DNA of 64,000 bases from contig JAQISU010000189.1 in the NCBI GenBank assembly GCA_029339505.1, positions 992,001 through 1,056,000 of the forward strand, written 5' to 3'. The notes under the pieces are model-generated. The model had not been told where the DNA came from and searched no databases. It worked only from the letters and a program-made list of their open reading frames with translations. The stretch comes from Unio delphinus (lineage: Eukaryota; Mollusca; Bivalvia; Unionida; Unionidae). This document shows positions 45,813-56,055 of this stretch, piece by piece (within the stretch, counting starts at the first letter, position 1; every line of letters begins with the position of its first letter). Both the position numbers and the translations under genes were made by a program.

Positions 45813-47956
45813 CTTTCCTGACCCACGACAACCGTTTAAATAAACTGTTTTATATCTACATATTGGATCAGATATCGACGATACATTAGATAGTTCTGAT
45901 ATCTGATTATTTTTCAAGTAATTGTTTTTAATCGTAACATCTGCTGATTTGGAATAATCACGCAGTATTTCCTTTTTAATTCTCCACGATCCCCAACTCT
46001 CGTCAGAATTTGTGAATTCAGCCACTGCTTCGCTGTGTTTTACGTTTATATAAAATGAATCAGTGGCTACTCTAACTGCGGTGTCAGGAAATCTATAATC
46101 ATCGAAAATAAATTGATTGAAGCATAACCAAGCAAAGACGCCCCCAAATGTGTATACTGAAGATTTTTTCCATCAGTATAAGTAACAATTGTACTCAATT
46201 TGGTTCCATTGGATAAGAAAGCGCCTTTACGATTTACATATATACCCTTAGATCTTACATCCTCGATTATAAAATCGTATTCAGCATCATCTATAATCAA
46301 CCGCGAAGAATGTCGTTTATGGTCGCATTTTCCACCTTGTGTGAATTTACCAATTATTCTTCTACCGAGGTTTTTTGAGTTTTTATTTTTGACTTTAAAT
46401 ATCTGTTTGGACCATTTCAAGAAATAGTCTTCGTCGAGATCGGGATATTGTCTATCGGGTTGTGGTAACCAGACCTCAGTCTGCACTCGATACGATATAA
46501 TTGCTTCACTGACAATCAGCGATATCAACATTTTAGAATCAATCATATACCGTAATAGCACTATTGGCATCCATTGTTTTTCAGAGATGTGTCTACCAAT
46601 CCAAACATAACAACAAGGATGAAGTCCTGTAGCCAATTCAAATGATACCACACAAGTGAATCCGGTTAAATCAAAATCAGGTAGTGGTCCATTAATAGCA
46701 ACACGGGTTATATCATGTGTGGGATGTCCAAATCGTTTAAAGTATTAAGCACGCTCTCCGTACCCGAGAAAACTTCCCGCAACCATATCAACAGACATAA
46801 TAGTTTTGGAGTCATATTTTGTATTCCATAATCAGCATTGTTAGTTGTTTGTTTCCACATTTGTTTTCTCGCAAAATGAGCTGCAACCCACGGAATTGTA
46901 AAACAATTTGTTAATAACTGTTCGTCGTGTTCTGTTGAAAAACCACTAGCTAGTTTTGTCATCTCGTCGTGGAGGGCTTCAGTGCGGTATAATTTGCCAT
47001 TGCGTCTTACAAATTGATCGAATTTGCCCTCTTCGTGCTCAAAACTATGAAGTAACCACACTGACACAGGATCGTTTTTACTTAACTCGTAAATAAAATC
47101 AAATAATTTCTCCTCCGGGGATAATTCAGGGGAGAACTCTGCGGGTTTATATTTTATTGTTCTATTCCGCGGAAATATTGTTACTGCAGGTGTCCACGCG
47201 TGTGCATTATGGTCAATAATTTTGATTGGAACTCCATTTGATTTTTATATTTAATATCTCACCTGTTATCGTCATTATGGTTATTGGGAATCTTAATGAT
47301 GTTTCTAATTTCATTATATCTTGAATCGTTGCCCTGTTCTTCCTAACTGTTAGTTCCCATTCATTTATTTGTTTGCGTCTTCGATCCGTCAGTTTGTTTC
47401 CACGCAACGCATTTGTGAAGTGTTTTATTTTTCGTTCTGCTACACAATTCAGCGATGATAGTTTCATGGGTTTTAATTTTTCAATACTCGGTTTATCATT
47501 TAACGGATATATCCCATAAACAACTGCTGTTACATGATATGATCTCTTGTAACACGGTATGTCAATTCCAGTCAGAATTCATGGTTTGGAATCTCGAATC
47601 AAAGTGACCGTTCTTTTATCTTTCAAGATTGGTTCAAATTTATCTCGAAGAATCCAATCTTCCGTTTCTGAACGGATAATGAATTTTACACTAAAAAATA
47701 CTTTTTCTAGTCAAGATGCGAGATTATCACTACTTCGTTTTCGTCGTTCATGTTAGCATCAACGTTACCATCAATTCTAACTGTCGACCAACAGTGAGAT
47801 GCTCCATCGCGCTTGAATTCATTAAAACAATCACGGATTTTACCCAACATGGTTCTATCACTTATTAAACTTTTTGGTGCTACGGAGACTCTATCGAGAT
47901 TGAATTTAAAATTTTTTCCAAGGCGTAATTTTCGATAATCTCTCGAACTCTTTCAT
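45813..47956 (-). pseudogene. family B DNA polymerase with truncated helicase fusion
   Basis: Starts near 47956 ('MKEFERLSKITPWKK'). The N-terminal third is broken (stops near 47720 and 47578). A middle part (46708-47067, 'WLLHSFEHEEGKFDQFVRRN') matches the element 1 'YDQFVKSNGDIYC' region. Motif A is 'MSVDM' followed by 'GSFLGYG', with the usual SxxYP part changed. A long open frame (46067-46651) carries 'LPDFDLTGF'-type sequence, motif B 'GRRIIGKFTQGG' and 'QYTHLGASLLGYASINL', and motif C is 'VRVATDSFYI'. The frame then reaches 'VYLNGCRGSGK', the helicase Walker A, where homology stops at the host junction. The mutated motif A would damage catalysis. Confidence 0.8.
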
Positions 47957-47998
47957 ATTATAATTAAAACAAGTATTTAAAAAGGAAATTATTATATA
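47957..47998. promoter_or_regulatory. divergent promoter region, polymerase / zinc finger (element 2)
   Basis: 42 AT-rich bases between divergent starts, with TTATTATATAAT next to the plus-strand start. Same arrangement as 18751-18811. Confidence 0.4.
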
Positions 47999-48535
47999 AT
48001 GAATCATTGCAAATGGTTGATGATATGATCAGTAACCGCATGTAACAACTCATGCAGAAAGGAATTCTGTGGATATCATTTACAAAGCGTTCGTCGGGGG
48101 AGTTATGGGCCCTTACCTTGCTTACAATGTGGGGTATGTGTGCGTGGTAAGTCGCAGTTGTGTCTCAGCTGCTGTGGTAAAAGATACAGAGTTGAAGCGT
48201 TGCAAATGGTTGATGATAGCATCAGTAACCGCATGTAACAAATCATGCAGAAAGGAATTCTGATTATATCATATATGCAAAGTGTCCGTGGTGGAAGTTT
48301 TGGCCCGATCCCTTGCATACAATGTGGGGTCGGTGTGCATGGTAAGTCTCAGTTGTGTCTCAATTGTGGTGGTAAGCGATATAGAGAGTTGAAACGTTAT
48401 TATGATAAACGAATTAAGAATTCCATCAATGACTCTGACAGCGTTTTTGACAAAGTCATAAGAATACCTCTGGACTACACTGGAAGATTTCCAAATAATG
48501 TAATAATTCAACCAAAAAATAAATTAGACAAATAG
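47999..48535 (+). pseudogene. zinc-finger protein with tandem-duplicated 5' half
   Basis: The 5' part exists twice (about 48008-48200 and 48206-48390): both copies encode 'TACNKSCRKEF' or similar, 'GPLPCLQCGVCVRGKSQLCL' / 'GPIPCIQCGVGVHGKSQLCL' and 'GKRYR'. The second copy continues uninterrupted to 48535 ('RELKRYYDKRIKNSINDS'). It matches the element 1 protein at 18812. The first copy has shifts and stops and one finger Cys/Gly change. Confidence 0.7.
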
Positions 48536-48549
48536 TATTTAATATATAA

Positions 48550-49044
48550 ATGAACCAAAAATTTCAACCGCATCCCATGATCAGCAATTATGAGGCATCC
48601 CGTGACGGTATTGTCAGAAACCGCAAACTGAAGAAACCAGTTGATGGTTTGAGTAATCAGGGGTATATGAGGTTTACTGCTGGGAAATAGAGATATCTTA
48701 ATCATCGATTTGTGTTCGAATGTCACAATGGATTGATCGAAGATGGCCTTGTTATCGATCACATTGATTTCACTCCTAAGAATGATTCTTTAGATAATTT
48801 GCAGGCTATCTCACCGGATGAGAATTCCAAACGAGGAAGAACTGGTACTTGTAAATCAATTGGGAAGAAACCTGTAAATTCATTTAATACAGAAAATAAC
48901 GAAGAAAAAATATTTCAATCTATGAATGAAGCCAGTAGGTATTTTGATATTTGTAGAGCCTCAGTACAACTCGTTGCAGAGAGAATTTATCGATCTGCGA
49001 TTTCCAGAAAAAATGGACAAAGAATTAAATTCATTTATATCTGA
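48550..49044 (+). pseudogene. HNH endonuclease with NUMOD domains, one in-frame stop
   Basis: 164 residues with one TAG at 48688. The NUMOD4-like start ('YEASRDGIVRNRKLKKP') is followed by the HNH core 'LNHRFVFECHNGL' ... 'VIDHIDFTPKNDSLDNLQAI', with the first His, the DH pair and the Asn in place, and a C-terminal NUMOD1-like 'MNEASRYFDICRASVQLV'. The family is known from homing endonucleases and phage/large-virus genes. It follows the zinc-finger gene by 14 bp. The element 1 homologue is at 19112. It may be selfish, or may have a role in viral DNA processing; the conserved position in both lineages favours an old resident. Confidence 0.82.
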
Positions 49045-50192
49045 ATCATGTTTTGTACTATGTGTATATAGCATTAAGGAGAATAACTCGTGTGGATATG
49101 TCGGCTTAGCAAAGAGAGGTAATCTCAATATATTTTTTGAAACACTGTCATCTGATTTCAATGGTTGGTTTTAGCTGTCATGAATCTCAATATAGATAAT
49201 CAATTATCTGTTTTTGTAAGAAAACGAATCAAATACGTGGTATTTACAATTATATTATTTTTTTGTGTTTTTTTTCTTCTTCTTCAAGTATTCAGTTGTC
49301 AATAATCATTGTAAGTACAAATATATTACCCTACATGTACGCAATACGGAAAGTAAAACCACAATAACTGATTAGTCGAAAATAACAAAGGAGATACAAT
49401 ATACTACAGCATACACATATATCGTATTCAGAAACATATACCTGTAGATAAGAACAGTTAGCTCATTCGTTACGCGTTGGAATTTCGTCCCGAGAATCTG
49501 AGATACCACATGTTCAAATCCCGTAACAGGCATATTGTCCACGGTACCGATGGATGTTTTTTTTTTCTATATAATTCGGGTGGGGTGAGGTTGTTTCAGT
49601 TTGAATGTAGAAGTGTCATTATCATCCATTGTCATACAATTGTCATATCATTCTATAATCTATTGTTATATGTTGTATTGTCTTGTGCTGTCCTCTATAA
49701 TACATTGTTATATGTTGTATTGTCTTGTGCTATCCTATACAATCCATTCTTATATGTTGTATTGTCTTGTGACGTCCAATCATCAAACATACCTTCTTAA
49801 ATTTCTAACCCGCTATTTGGCGAGTTAGATGTCTTCTCGGAGATTACGTTTCGTGATACCTCTGGGCTTCTCCGATGTGAATAACACCTGAGGGGTTCTT
49901 ATAAGGATATATTGTCTTATATATGTAACCTCTGGGCTTCTCTTATGTGAATAACACCCGAGTAGTTCCAAATGGGGTTTTCATCATCATATATATCTCA
50001 AGGCGTGGGTAAGATGAATAAACACCTTACCACGAACAGAGTTCATCGTGATATATAATTGCATAATATCTCTAGGCGTGTTAAGATGTGAATAACACCT
50101 TAACATGAACAGAGTTAATACAAAAAAAAAAACCGGTCCCCAATTTTTTTGAAAAAACTATAAATATCACATATTAGAAATATATAATTATT
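49045..50192. repeat. non-coding region with two sets of tandem repeats
   Basis: Around 49650-49790 a ~46-bp unit 'TTATATGTTGTATTGTCTTG' repeats three times. At about 49845-50120 there are four hairpin-prone units of the type 'CTCTGGGCTTCTCATGTGAATAACACCTGAG'; the last ('GTTAAGATGTGAATAACACCTTAAC') is a clear stem-loop. A tRNA-like patch with B-box-like 'GTTCAAATCCC' lies at 49450-49535. Confidence 0.6.
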
Positions 50193-50591
50193 ATGTATAA
50201 TATGAATTCTGAAAATATCAATGAGATCATAACTGAGATTTTAAATTTAAATTCTCAAGGAATACAATTATCAGATAAAATAAATTGTTTTCAATTTCTT
50301 TCTGACCTTCAAGATATTAGATACAGTTGTATGAATAACAAATATGTCTTACCAAAAAGATACGCGCTTGTAAAAAGAATCCAGAATTCTTTTCGTGACT
50401 CCCTTGTATTCTGTAACGACGTCAGTAAGTTCCTTCCGTTATTCACTGTTGTCGACAATATCAGAAAACAATTGGGAGAGCAATATGCAATGAAACGCAC
50501 AATTAGTTTTAAGGTTAAAACGTTAAGAGATATTATCCGCCAAATACCCCTTTGGTTACCTCAACATAATAACTTCTGCTTCTTAATGTAA
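50193..50591 (+). CDS. orphan 132-aa protein, intact
   Basis: Starts 'MYNMNSENINEIITEILNLN' (a second Met four codons on may be the start). The middle is charged ('KRYALVKRIQNSFRDSLVF') and the end is 'IIRQIPLWLPQHNNFCFLM'. Predicted mostly alpha-helical, no motif recognised. One of the few unbroken viral ORFs in the window. It lies between the repeat region and the conserved hairpin block, roughly where element 1 has its orphan at 19636, but without clear similarity. Confidence 0.5.
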   Translation: MYNMNSENINEIITEILNLNSQGIQLSDKINCFQFLSDLQDIRYSCMNNKYVLPKRYALVKRIQNSFRDSLVFCNDVSKFLPLFTVVDNIRKQLGEQYAMKRTISFKVKTLRDIIRQIPLWLPQHNNFCFLM

Positions 50592-51179
50592 ATAAATAGT
50601 GAATGAAGGTTTACAGTGACATGTACTTGCCCATTGAAATCAGACACAAACACATATCTGTCTATTGTATTGTAAACAGGTATGCAGTTGAATTTGTAAA
50701 GGTAATATGTGTATTTTTATCACTACACGGAAGTAATTGTCGGGGTGGATGAGAGCAATCTTCGGATTTTAATTTTATTTTATTACATGTTGAAAGAACA
50801 TTTTGTTTTAATTGATTTTTGGTCATTTTTGGTCATTTTTGTGGAGTTTTTATGTCATTTTTGGTCATTTTTGTTGGTTATCCTTTGCTTTTTGATGGAT
50901 TTCTTTTAGGATAAAAACCCCAGGAATTCATTGAGAGAAAATCGATTTTTCAACGAAATTTTCATCAAAAATGACCAAAAATGTCATAAAATTGACCAAA
51001 AATGATCAAAAATCGTGCATATTTTAGTCGGGTAAAGTAGTCGAATTTGCATGGAATTTCCCGTAAGGATTTCTCATTCAAAATAATTTTGCTGTCTCAT
51101 GAATCACCTCGAAAAACCGATCATCGTCACTGCATGGTACATTAATTGGAAATTGAAAAGCAATTTTAATGAAAAGCGA
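50592..51179. promoter_or_regulatory. large imperfect hairpin with conserved motif (element 2)
   Basis: Arms 50815-50880 ('GGTCATTTTTGGTCATTTTT' repeats) and 50960-51017 ('AATGACCAAAAATGTCATAA') are mutually inverted. The loop holds the CCAGGAATTCATTGAGAGAAAATCGATTT motif shared with element 1 (about 21141-21190, minus). No ORF. Confidence 0.55.
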
Positions 51180-52238
51180 GGCACTAAGCTAACGACTAGA
51201 TTAGCGTGTAAAAGAAGAGCCGCAATTAAGAAATTCATCCCAATCCGCGACTCTGTCCGAGAACAATTGTAAGCTAGACAGAGTCTTCAGACTGTTTTGC
51301 TGTAACAACTGAAGATCTGTTTAAATCAATAACCATAGCAACCAAAGGGGTTGTATCAGCTTCTGAAAGAGCAATATACGGAGATATCCCCAAGAAAAGG
51401 AAAAGGAAAGAGACACCTCTTCTTTCTATGCTTATAAAACTAGCACAGGAAACTGGAAGAAACACAAGAATCTTACCAAAAACTCCCTGAAGATATAGTA
51501 GCTGCTGCACAACTTCAGTAGGAAATTAAACAATTAGGTGTTATTGAAGAAGAAGAAATTGAACATCAAAGTCCTACTGCAAAAGAAGATATGGAAGAAA
51601 AATCTTCAAAAATGAGAGGAGATTATCCACTTGAAAAGATATTTAAGAATGAAGTGTTAGATGAAATTAAAAATTTTAAGATTGATAAAAATTTCGCTAA
51701 GTTTGCTTCTGATTCATTTCCAAAATATATAAAAAGGAATATATGAATAAAGGATATGAAGATACTATAGATACCATGAAAACTTGGGCAAAAAAAAATA
51801 TATTTAGCAAATATTAGTAAATACAAACTCCCACCAAATGATTTAAATTTTAAAGATTTTGATCAAATGGTACATAACATTAAAAAACCATCCCCACCAT
51901 ATTTGAGCCAACTCCCCGAAGAGATGAAAATAATGAGAGAAGTTGACCCCGTACAAGGCGCAACTGGTACAACTGAAAAATGTGCTAGTGGATATTCAAG
52001 TGGAGTATCAGGTAGTGGTTTAGTTGGTTGTCCTGGTAATATTCTTGGGGATATAGCACGATTAGAGGTTCTCATCGGAGGGAAACGAGCTGAAAATAAC
52101 TCACCGGAAATAATTAATGAAGCACCTGATATCTGCAGGCAGTTTTTTCAAGGCGGCATCATGGATATTGATGTATATCGAGAGTTTGTTGACGAGTTAG
52201 TAGACGGTGAAACCGTCCACGGTTATCACAGTGACTAA
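51180..52238 (+). pseudogene. coiled-coil virion protein with PPY motif (element 2)
   Basis: Homologue of 27209-28127. The N-terminal 'AAIKKFIPIRDSVRE' (about 51217) is conserved; the start itself is unclear. Broken pieces with 'DIPKKRKRKETPLL' and a glutamate/lysine-rich helix follow. From 51867 an open 123-codon frame carries 'KPSPPYLSQLPEEMKIMREV', 'VLIGGKRAENNSPEIINEAP' and an acidic end 'EFVDELVDGETVHGY'. At least four stops or shifts in the first two thirds. Confidence 0.6.
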
Positions 52239-52270
52239 TCACCACATTAGATAAATATAATTTAAATAAG

Positions 52271-52753
52271 ATGATCATACACTACAACCACGATAAACCA
52301 ACCAGCGTCTATGTAGTAAACTCACGATTGCCTGTTTATAGAGCATACTATGGTGATGGTCTTTGCAATACCATTGCAGGGTTATTTTCAAGAATGGCTC
52401 TAAAAGTGGCACCGCTAGTAAAACAATTATCGATGAAAGCCATTGATGTTATTCGTGATAAGGGTATTATCGCTGTTGGAAATGTTGCCGGGAAAGCGTT
52501 TTCCGCCACAAAGGATAAACTAATATGGTTAGTTCGACGAAAGAAACCACCGCAAAAATCCCTTGGATTTTCAACCCCATCATTTCCGTTACCATCTACG
52601 GAAGTAATGCCTGCAAATGTTAGTAAAATAACAAATAACGCAGTGGATCAAAAATTAGCGTCGTTGTCGACTTCATCATTGACGGCAAGCGACTTGAATA
52701 ATATTACCGCAAATATGAAAGCGGGAAGTGGCTTAAAATCACGACGACGATAA
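52271..52753 (+). CDS. GDGL-motif minor virion protein, intact
   Basis: 160 aa, unbroken, from 'MIIHYNHDKPTSVYVVNSRL'. It has 'YRAYYGDGLCNTIAGLF', an amphipathic middle, a basic patch 'WLVRRKKPPQKS', a serine-rich linker and a basic end 'GSGLKSRRR'. Start context ATTTAAATAAGATG equals that of the element 1 copy. Located 35 bp upstream of the capsid gene, as in element 1. The basic character suggests contact with DNA or the capsid interior; no function is known to me. Confidence 0.7.
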   Translation: MIIHYNHDKPTSVYVVNSRLPVYRAYYGDGLCNTIAGLFSRMALKVAPLVKQLSMKAIDVIRDKGIIAVGNVAGKAFSATKDKLIWLVRRKKPPQKSLGFSTPSFPLPSTEVMPANVSKITNNAVDQKLASLSTSSLTASDLNNITANMKAGSGLKSRRR

Positions 52754-52776
52754 AAATTTATGATTTAGATTGAGGG

Positions 52777-52788
52777 TTATATAATAAA
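52777..52788 (+). promoter_or_regulatory. TATA-like element upstream of capsid gene (element 2)
   Basis: TTATATAATAAA directly before the ATG, identical to element 1. Confidence 0.5.
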
Positions 52789-54214
52789 ATGCTCAAACGG
52801 TCACTTGATCCAGCCTTTGATATGGACGCCCCAGTGCACAAAGATGATTCTGTACGCGATTATCAATTTTATTATTATCATGCAGTACAACCAAATCTTC
52901 GATCAAGAATCCAACTTCAAGTCCAGGATACTAGTAAATACTTTCTACCATGTGAAGCATTTATCGAAGTAGAAGGAGAACTAGTAACAAATGATGCTGC
53001 TCATGATGATCCACCATATGACATAAACCCAATTATCCGAGTTGGTTTTGTTAATAATGGTATCATGGCATTATTTGAGAGTGCAAGATATATGATTTAT
53101 GGAAGAGAAATTGAATCTATAGAGCGTGATGTTGATGTTGCCACAACAATAATGGGGTTAGCAAGATATTCGGATGATTATACAAGATCAGCGAGTCCAT
53201 CTATGACGTTTTCTAAGGATAATACTAATAAAACTGAACACATCCAGTATTCTAGAGTAAAGGCAACACAAGTTACTGCAGTGAATCCAGCACCACCCGG
53301 ATATGTAAGACCAGCTGCTGATTTTGATGTCATAAATAATATTGCTATTTACAACCTAGGGTTTGCAACACGCGTAGCAACAATTAGAGGGGCAGCGTCG
53401 ACAATTTTCATTCGCGATTCCACTGCATCATATTTTTTTTCGGATTCTGTAGAAATGTCAGAAAAGTTATCTATAGAGCGAAGCATATATTTTCACTCGT
53501 TCGAAAGGGTAATGATAATGATGCAATCTGGCGTGATGCTGGTGTTCCCGAGGGTAAGGTAAATATAATAAACTATCACTTTGGATGCCAGTAATGACTC
53601 CATCAATCACAACAGAAGATCGATTACTATCATTTATGGATCATGGAGGAAAATCATTACTAAGTTGGCTAACAACAACAACGGATACCATGGATTCTAA
53701 TATTGATGGTACATTTACATGGCACCTGGCGTCAAAACAAGGTGTTTCAGTTCCACGTCATATATTTATTGCGCTACAGAATACTGAGCGATTAAACGAT
53801 CAAGAACGAAGTCATATGATATTTGATCAGATAGGCGTTAATGAAGTCTCGCTGAGAATAAACGGAAAACAGGAACCATCTGAGGATACACAACTTGATT
53901 ACACCACTAACCATATTGCACGCGTGTATCATCGTCTCTTGTCATATATGGGACGCGATCAATATGTCGATACTGGTCTGCAAATATCACAATTGGATTT
54001 TAAAAATCAATATCCAATTTATTACATTTAGCTGGAACATCTTGATTTAACAAGACAATCCGTCATTGATATACACTTTAGAGCTCGTGTAGCCCGTCCT
54101 GGTGGTATTGCTAATTATAGAGCAGTTGCTGTCATTCTCAGCGACAAATCAATGCTACTCGAAGGTGTTGGTGGACAAATGAGAGTAATCGATGTACCAG
54201 TGGAAAATATGTAA
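52789..54214 (+). pseudogene. double-jelly-roll major capsid protein
   Basis: About 475 codons. The first jelly roll runs through 'DSVRDYQFYYYHAVQPNLRS', 'KYFLPCEAFIEVEGELV' and 'FESARYMIYGREIESIE' to about 53505. A frameshift there leads to the second jelly roll ('SLWMPVMTPSITTEDRLLS', 'VPRHIFIALQNTERL', 'YHRLLSYMGRDQYVD'). One TAG at 54029 precedes the final part ('HLDLTRQSVIDIHFRARV', 'AVILSDKSMLLEG'). The layout matches the DJR-like family found in invertebrate endogenous viruses, somewhat shorter than classical Polinton capsid proteins. Only two lesions, so this copy shows the full-length gene, including the first jelly roll deleted from element 1. Confidence 0.88.
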
Positions 54215-54242
54215 CAATTAGATCAATCTGTTATTAAATAAG

Positions 54243-54704
54243 ATGTCATACAGTGTTGTTAGTGTTACATTAACCCCTGGTCAACTTAAAAAATTTCAAT
54301 CAGAATCAGCTAAAAAATGTGGAACCACGATAACGCTTAAACACAGATGGTGGTCAGAATAAATTGTCGCTGACAACTCGTCCGATAAAACAATTTAATG
54401 ATGATTTCAAAGATAAAAAAGGTGATCGGGTTACATTCTATGCAGCCCCGATCAAACAAATGATAAAATCAGGCGGTATATTCCCGTTGATAGCTGCGAT
54501 ACCAGCGCTAATTGCGGTAGCGGCCCCAGCGGTGGCGAAGGCGGCAGCGTTAAGAACAGTTGATACCGCGGCAGGGATGGCAATAAAGAAAGCTAACGGG
54601 AAAGGATATAAAAAAGGAAACGAGGAAAGGGTATAAGATTACCAGGAACCCCGTACTCATGGTACACGGGAAAGGGCCTAAAAATACCAGGAACAGTTTA
54701 TTAA
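54243..54704 (+). pseudogene. adenovirus pX-like protein (element 2)
   Basis: Starts 'MSYSVVSVTLTPGQLKKFQS'. A shift near 54345 leads to 'LSLTTRPIKQFND' and the hydrophobic 'KSGGIFPLIAAIPALIAVA', very similar to adenovirus pX, then 'KGYKKGN' and, in another frame, 'YTGKGLKIPGT' to 54704. It immediately precedes the protease gene. Same architecture as 25195-25666, including the glycine-rich tail in a shifted frame. Confidence 0.8.
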
Positions 54705-54718
54705 CTCCGATATCGCTG

Positions 54719-55149
54719 ATGTCAAATTTTGATTTACTCGATGCTGCTAAAACAATAGCGATAAAAAACTTTAGGGGTGTCTTCATGAAAGATCAGTTGC
54801 AGACACAACCAAAAAGCGTTGAAACTGGTATCATTAATCTCGATAACAGCATCGGACCTGGAACCCACTGGGTTGCATACGCGATTGATCCGCGCGCAAT
54901 TGTTTATTTCGATCCATATGGGTTAGCGCCACCTAAAGAATTGATGCGTTATATAAACCGCTTAAACACTCCTCGTTGGTACTCAACACTACCAACACAA
55001 CAACTAAAGACCCACCAATATGCGGGAACGAAGTATTAAATGTCCTTGACGCTATTTCATCAGCGGGAAAACCACCTCATTGGGTCGTAAATGAATATAC
55101 TAGTAGCCGCTGGAAATCGAAGATTTTAGAGAGAAATTATATAAAATAA
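54719..55149 (+). pseudogene. adenain-like cysteine protease (element 2)
   Basis: Starts at the Met conserved in element 1 ('MSNFDLLDAAKTIAIKNFRG'), not at the upstream Met. The catalytic His is in 'GPGTHWVAYAID', the acidic residue in 'VYFDPYGLAPP', and, after one frameshift near 55015, the nucleophile Cys in 'ICGNEVLNVLD'. It ends 'SKILERNYIK', one base before the next ATG. All catalytic motifs are present and one shift is the only lesion. Confidence 0.9.
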
Positions 55150-55150
55150 C

Positions 55151-56031
55151 ATGATTGATATTTGGGGGAGATCTTTATCAATATTGAAAAACCCGATGCC
55201 GATGGCACTGCAACCGGTGAAGTAAAAAAAATAATCAAAGATGAAATAGCTGAGATGTTGAACTTAGCAAGTGTTGATCCCAATGAAATAGTTGTATTTC
55301 AAGATCGTCAGGGTAAATTGAAAACGAGTAATGTTTCCCTAGATGATATTTTAGTTAAACAACGCAAAAGCAGTAGAAGATACTATCGCGTTGTTTTCCG
55401 ATCAATGTAAACTCAAACCAGGTGTACTTGTTTCAACTATTGTGGATAGAATTAACAATATTGACAAACATGTTGGATTTCTTTGAAAATCCACCGGTCA
55501 CCACACCAAAGCTAACAGAGATAAAAACAGCTATTTGATAAAATTGCGATCAGACTATGACGCTCATGTTTTAAAACTTTAACATGACCGATGACTCCAT
55601 TGATAAATTTTTTAGTAAACAAATGCTAATCCCGAGGACGTCAAAGTTGATATTAAAACAACCAACGATATCACCAGGGATGATATGCCAAAGATGATAA
55701 AAATAATACTTGAAAAACCAAAAAATCCTCATGAGAGAACCAACAACGTAGTATACACGATTCAATACCGATCATTTGTGTGGAACCACTAAATAATATT
55801 TTAAATATCACCGCGGCCGTCAAGGGTATTTATCGATTAACACTAGTTTCACCAACTCAATTTAATATTTCACCAACGAGTTCATCTGGGGTCAACAATA
55901 CGATATCAACGATCATCGAGAAGGATACAACTAAACAGTTCACGATAATATCCACTGATAATAATTTGGGTAGAGTTTCAAAAATATGGTATGTAGAATT
56001 CGTAGCGGATTTAAGTAAACAACTAAATTGA
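55151..56031 (+). pseudogene. WGRSL-start coiled-coil virion protein (element 2)
   Basis: Opens 'MIDIWGRSLS'. After a shift near 55180 comes 'GEVKKIIKDEIAEMLNLASV' (helical). Several breaks follow in the coiled-coil middle, then the beta-rich end (55780-56031) with 'AVKGIYRLTLVSPTQFNIS' and 'RVSKIWYVEFVADLS', matching the element 1 end. Three or more shifts. Confidence 0.6.
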
Positions 56032-56055
56032 AATCGTAAACGATTTGAAAATAAA

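Noticed and set aside
48069..48263. Separate 64-codon ORF
   Set aside because: An out-of-frame reading of the duplicated 5' half of the zinc-finger gene.
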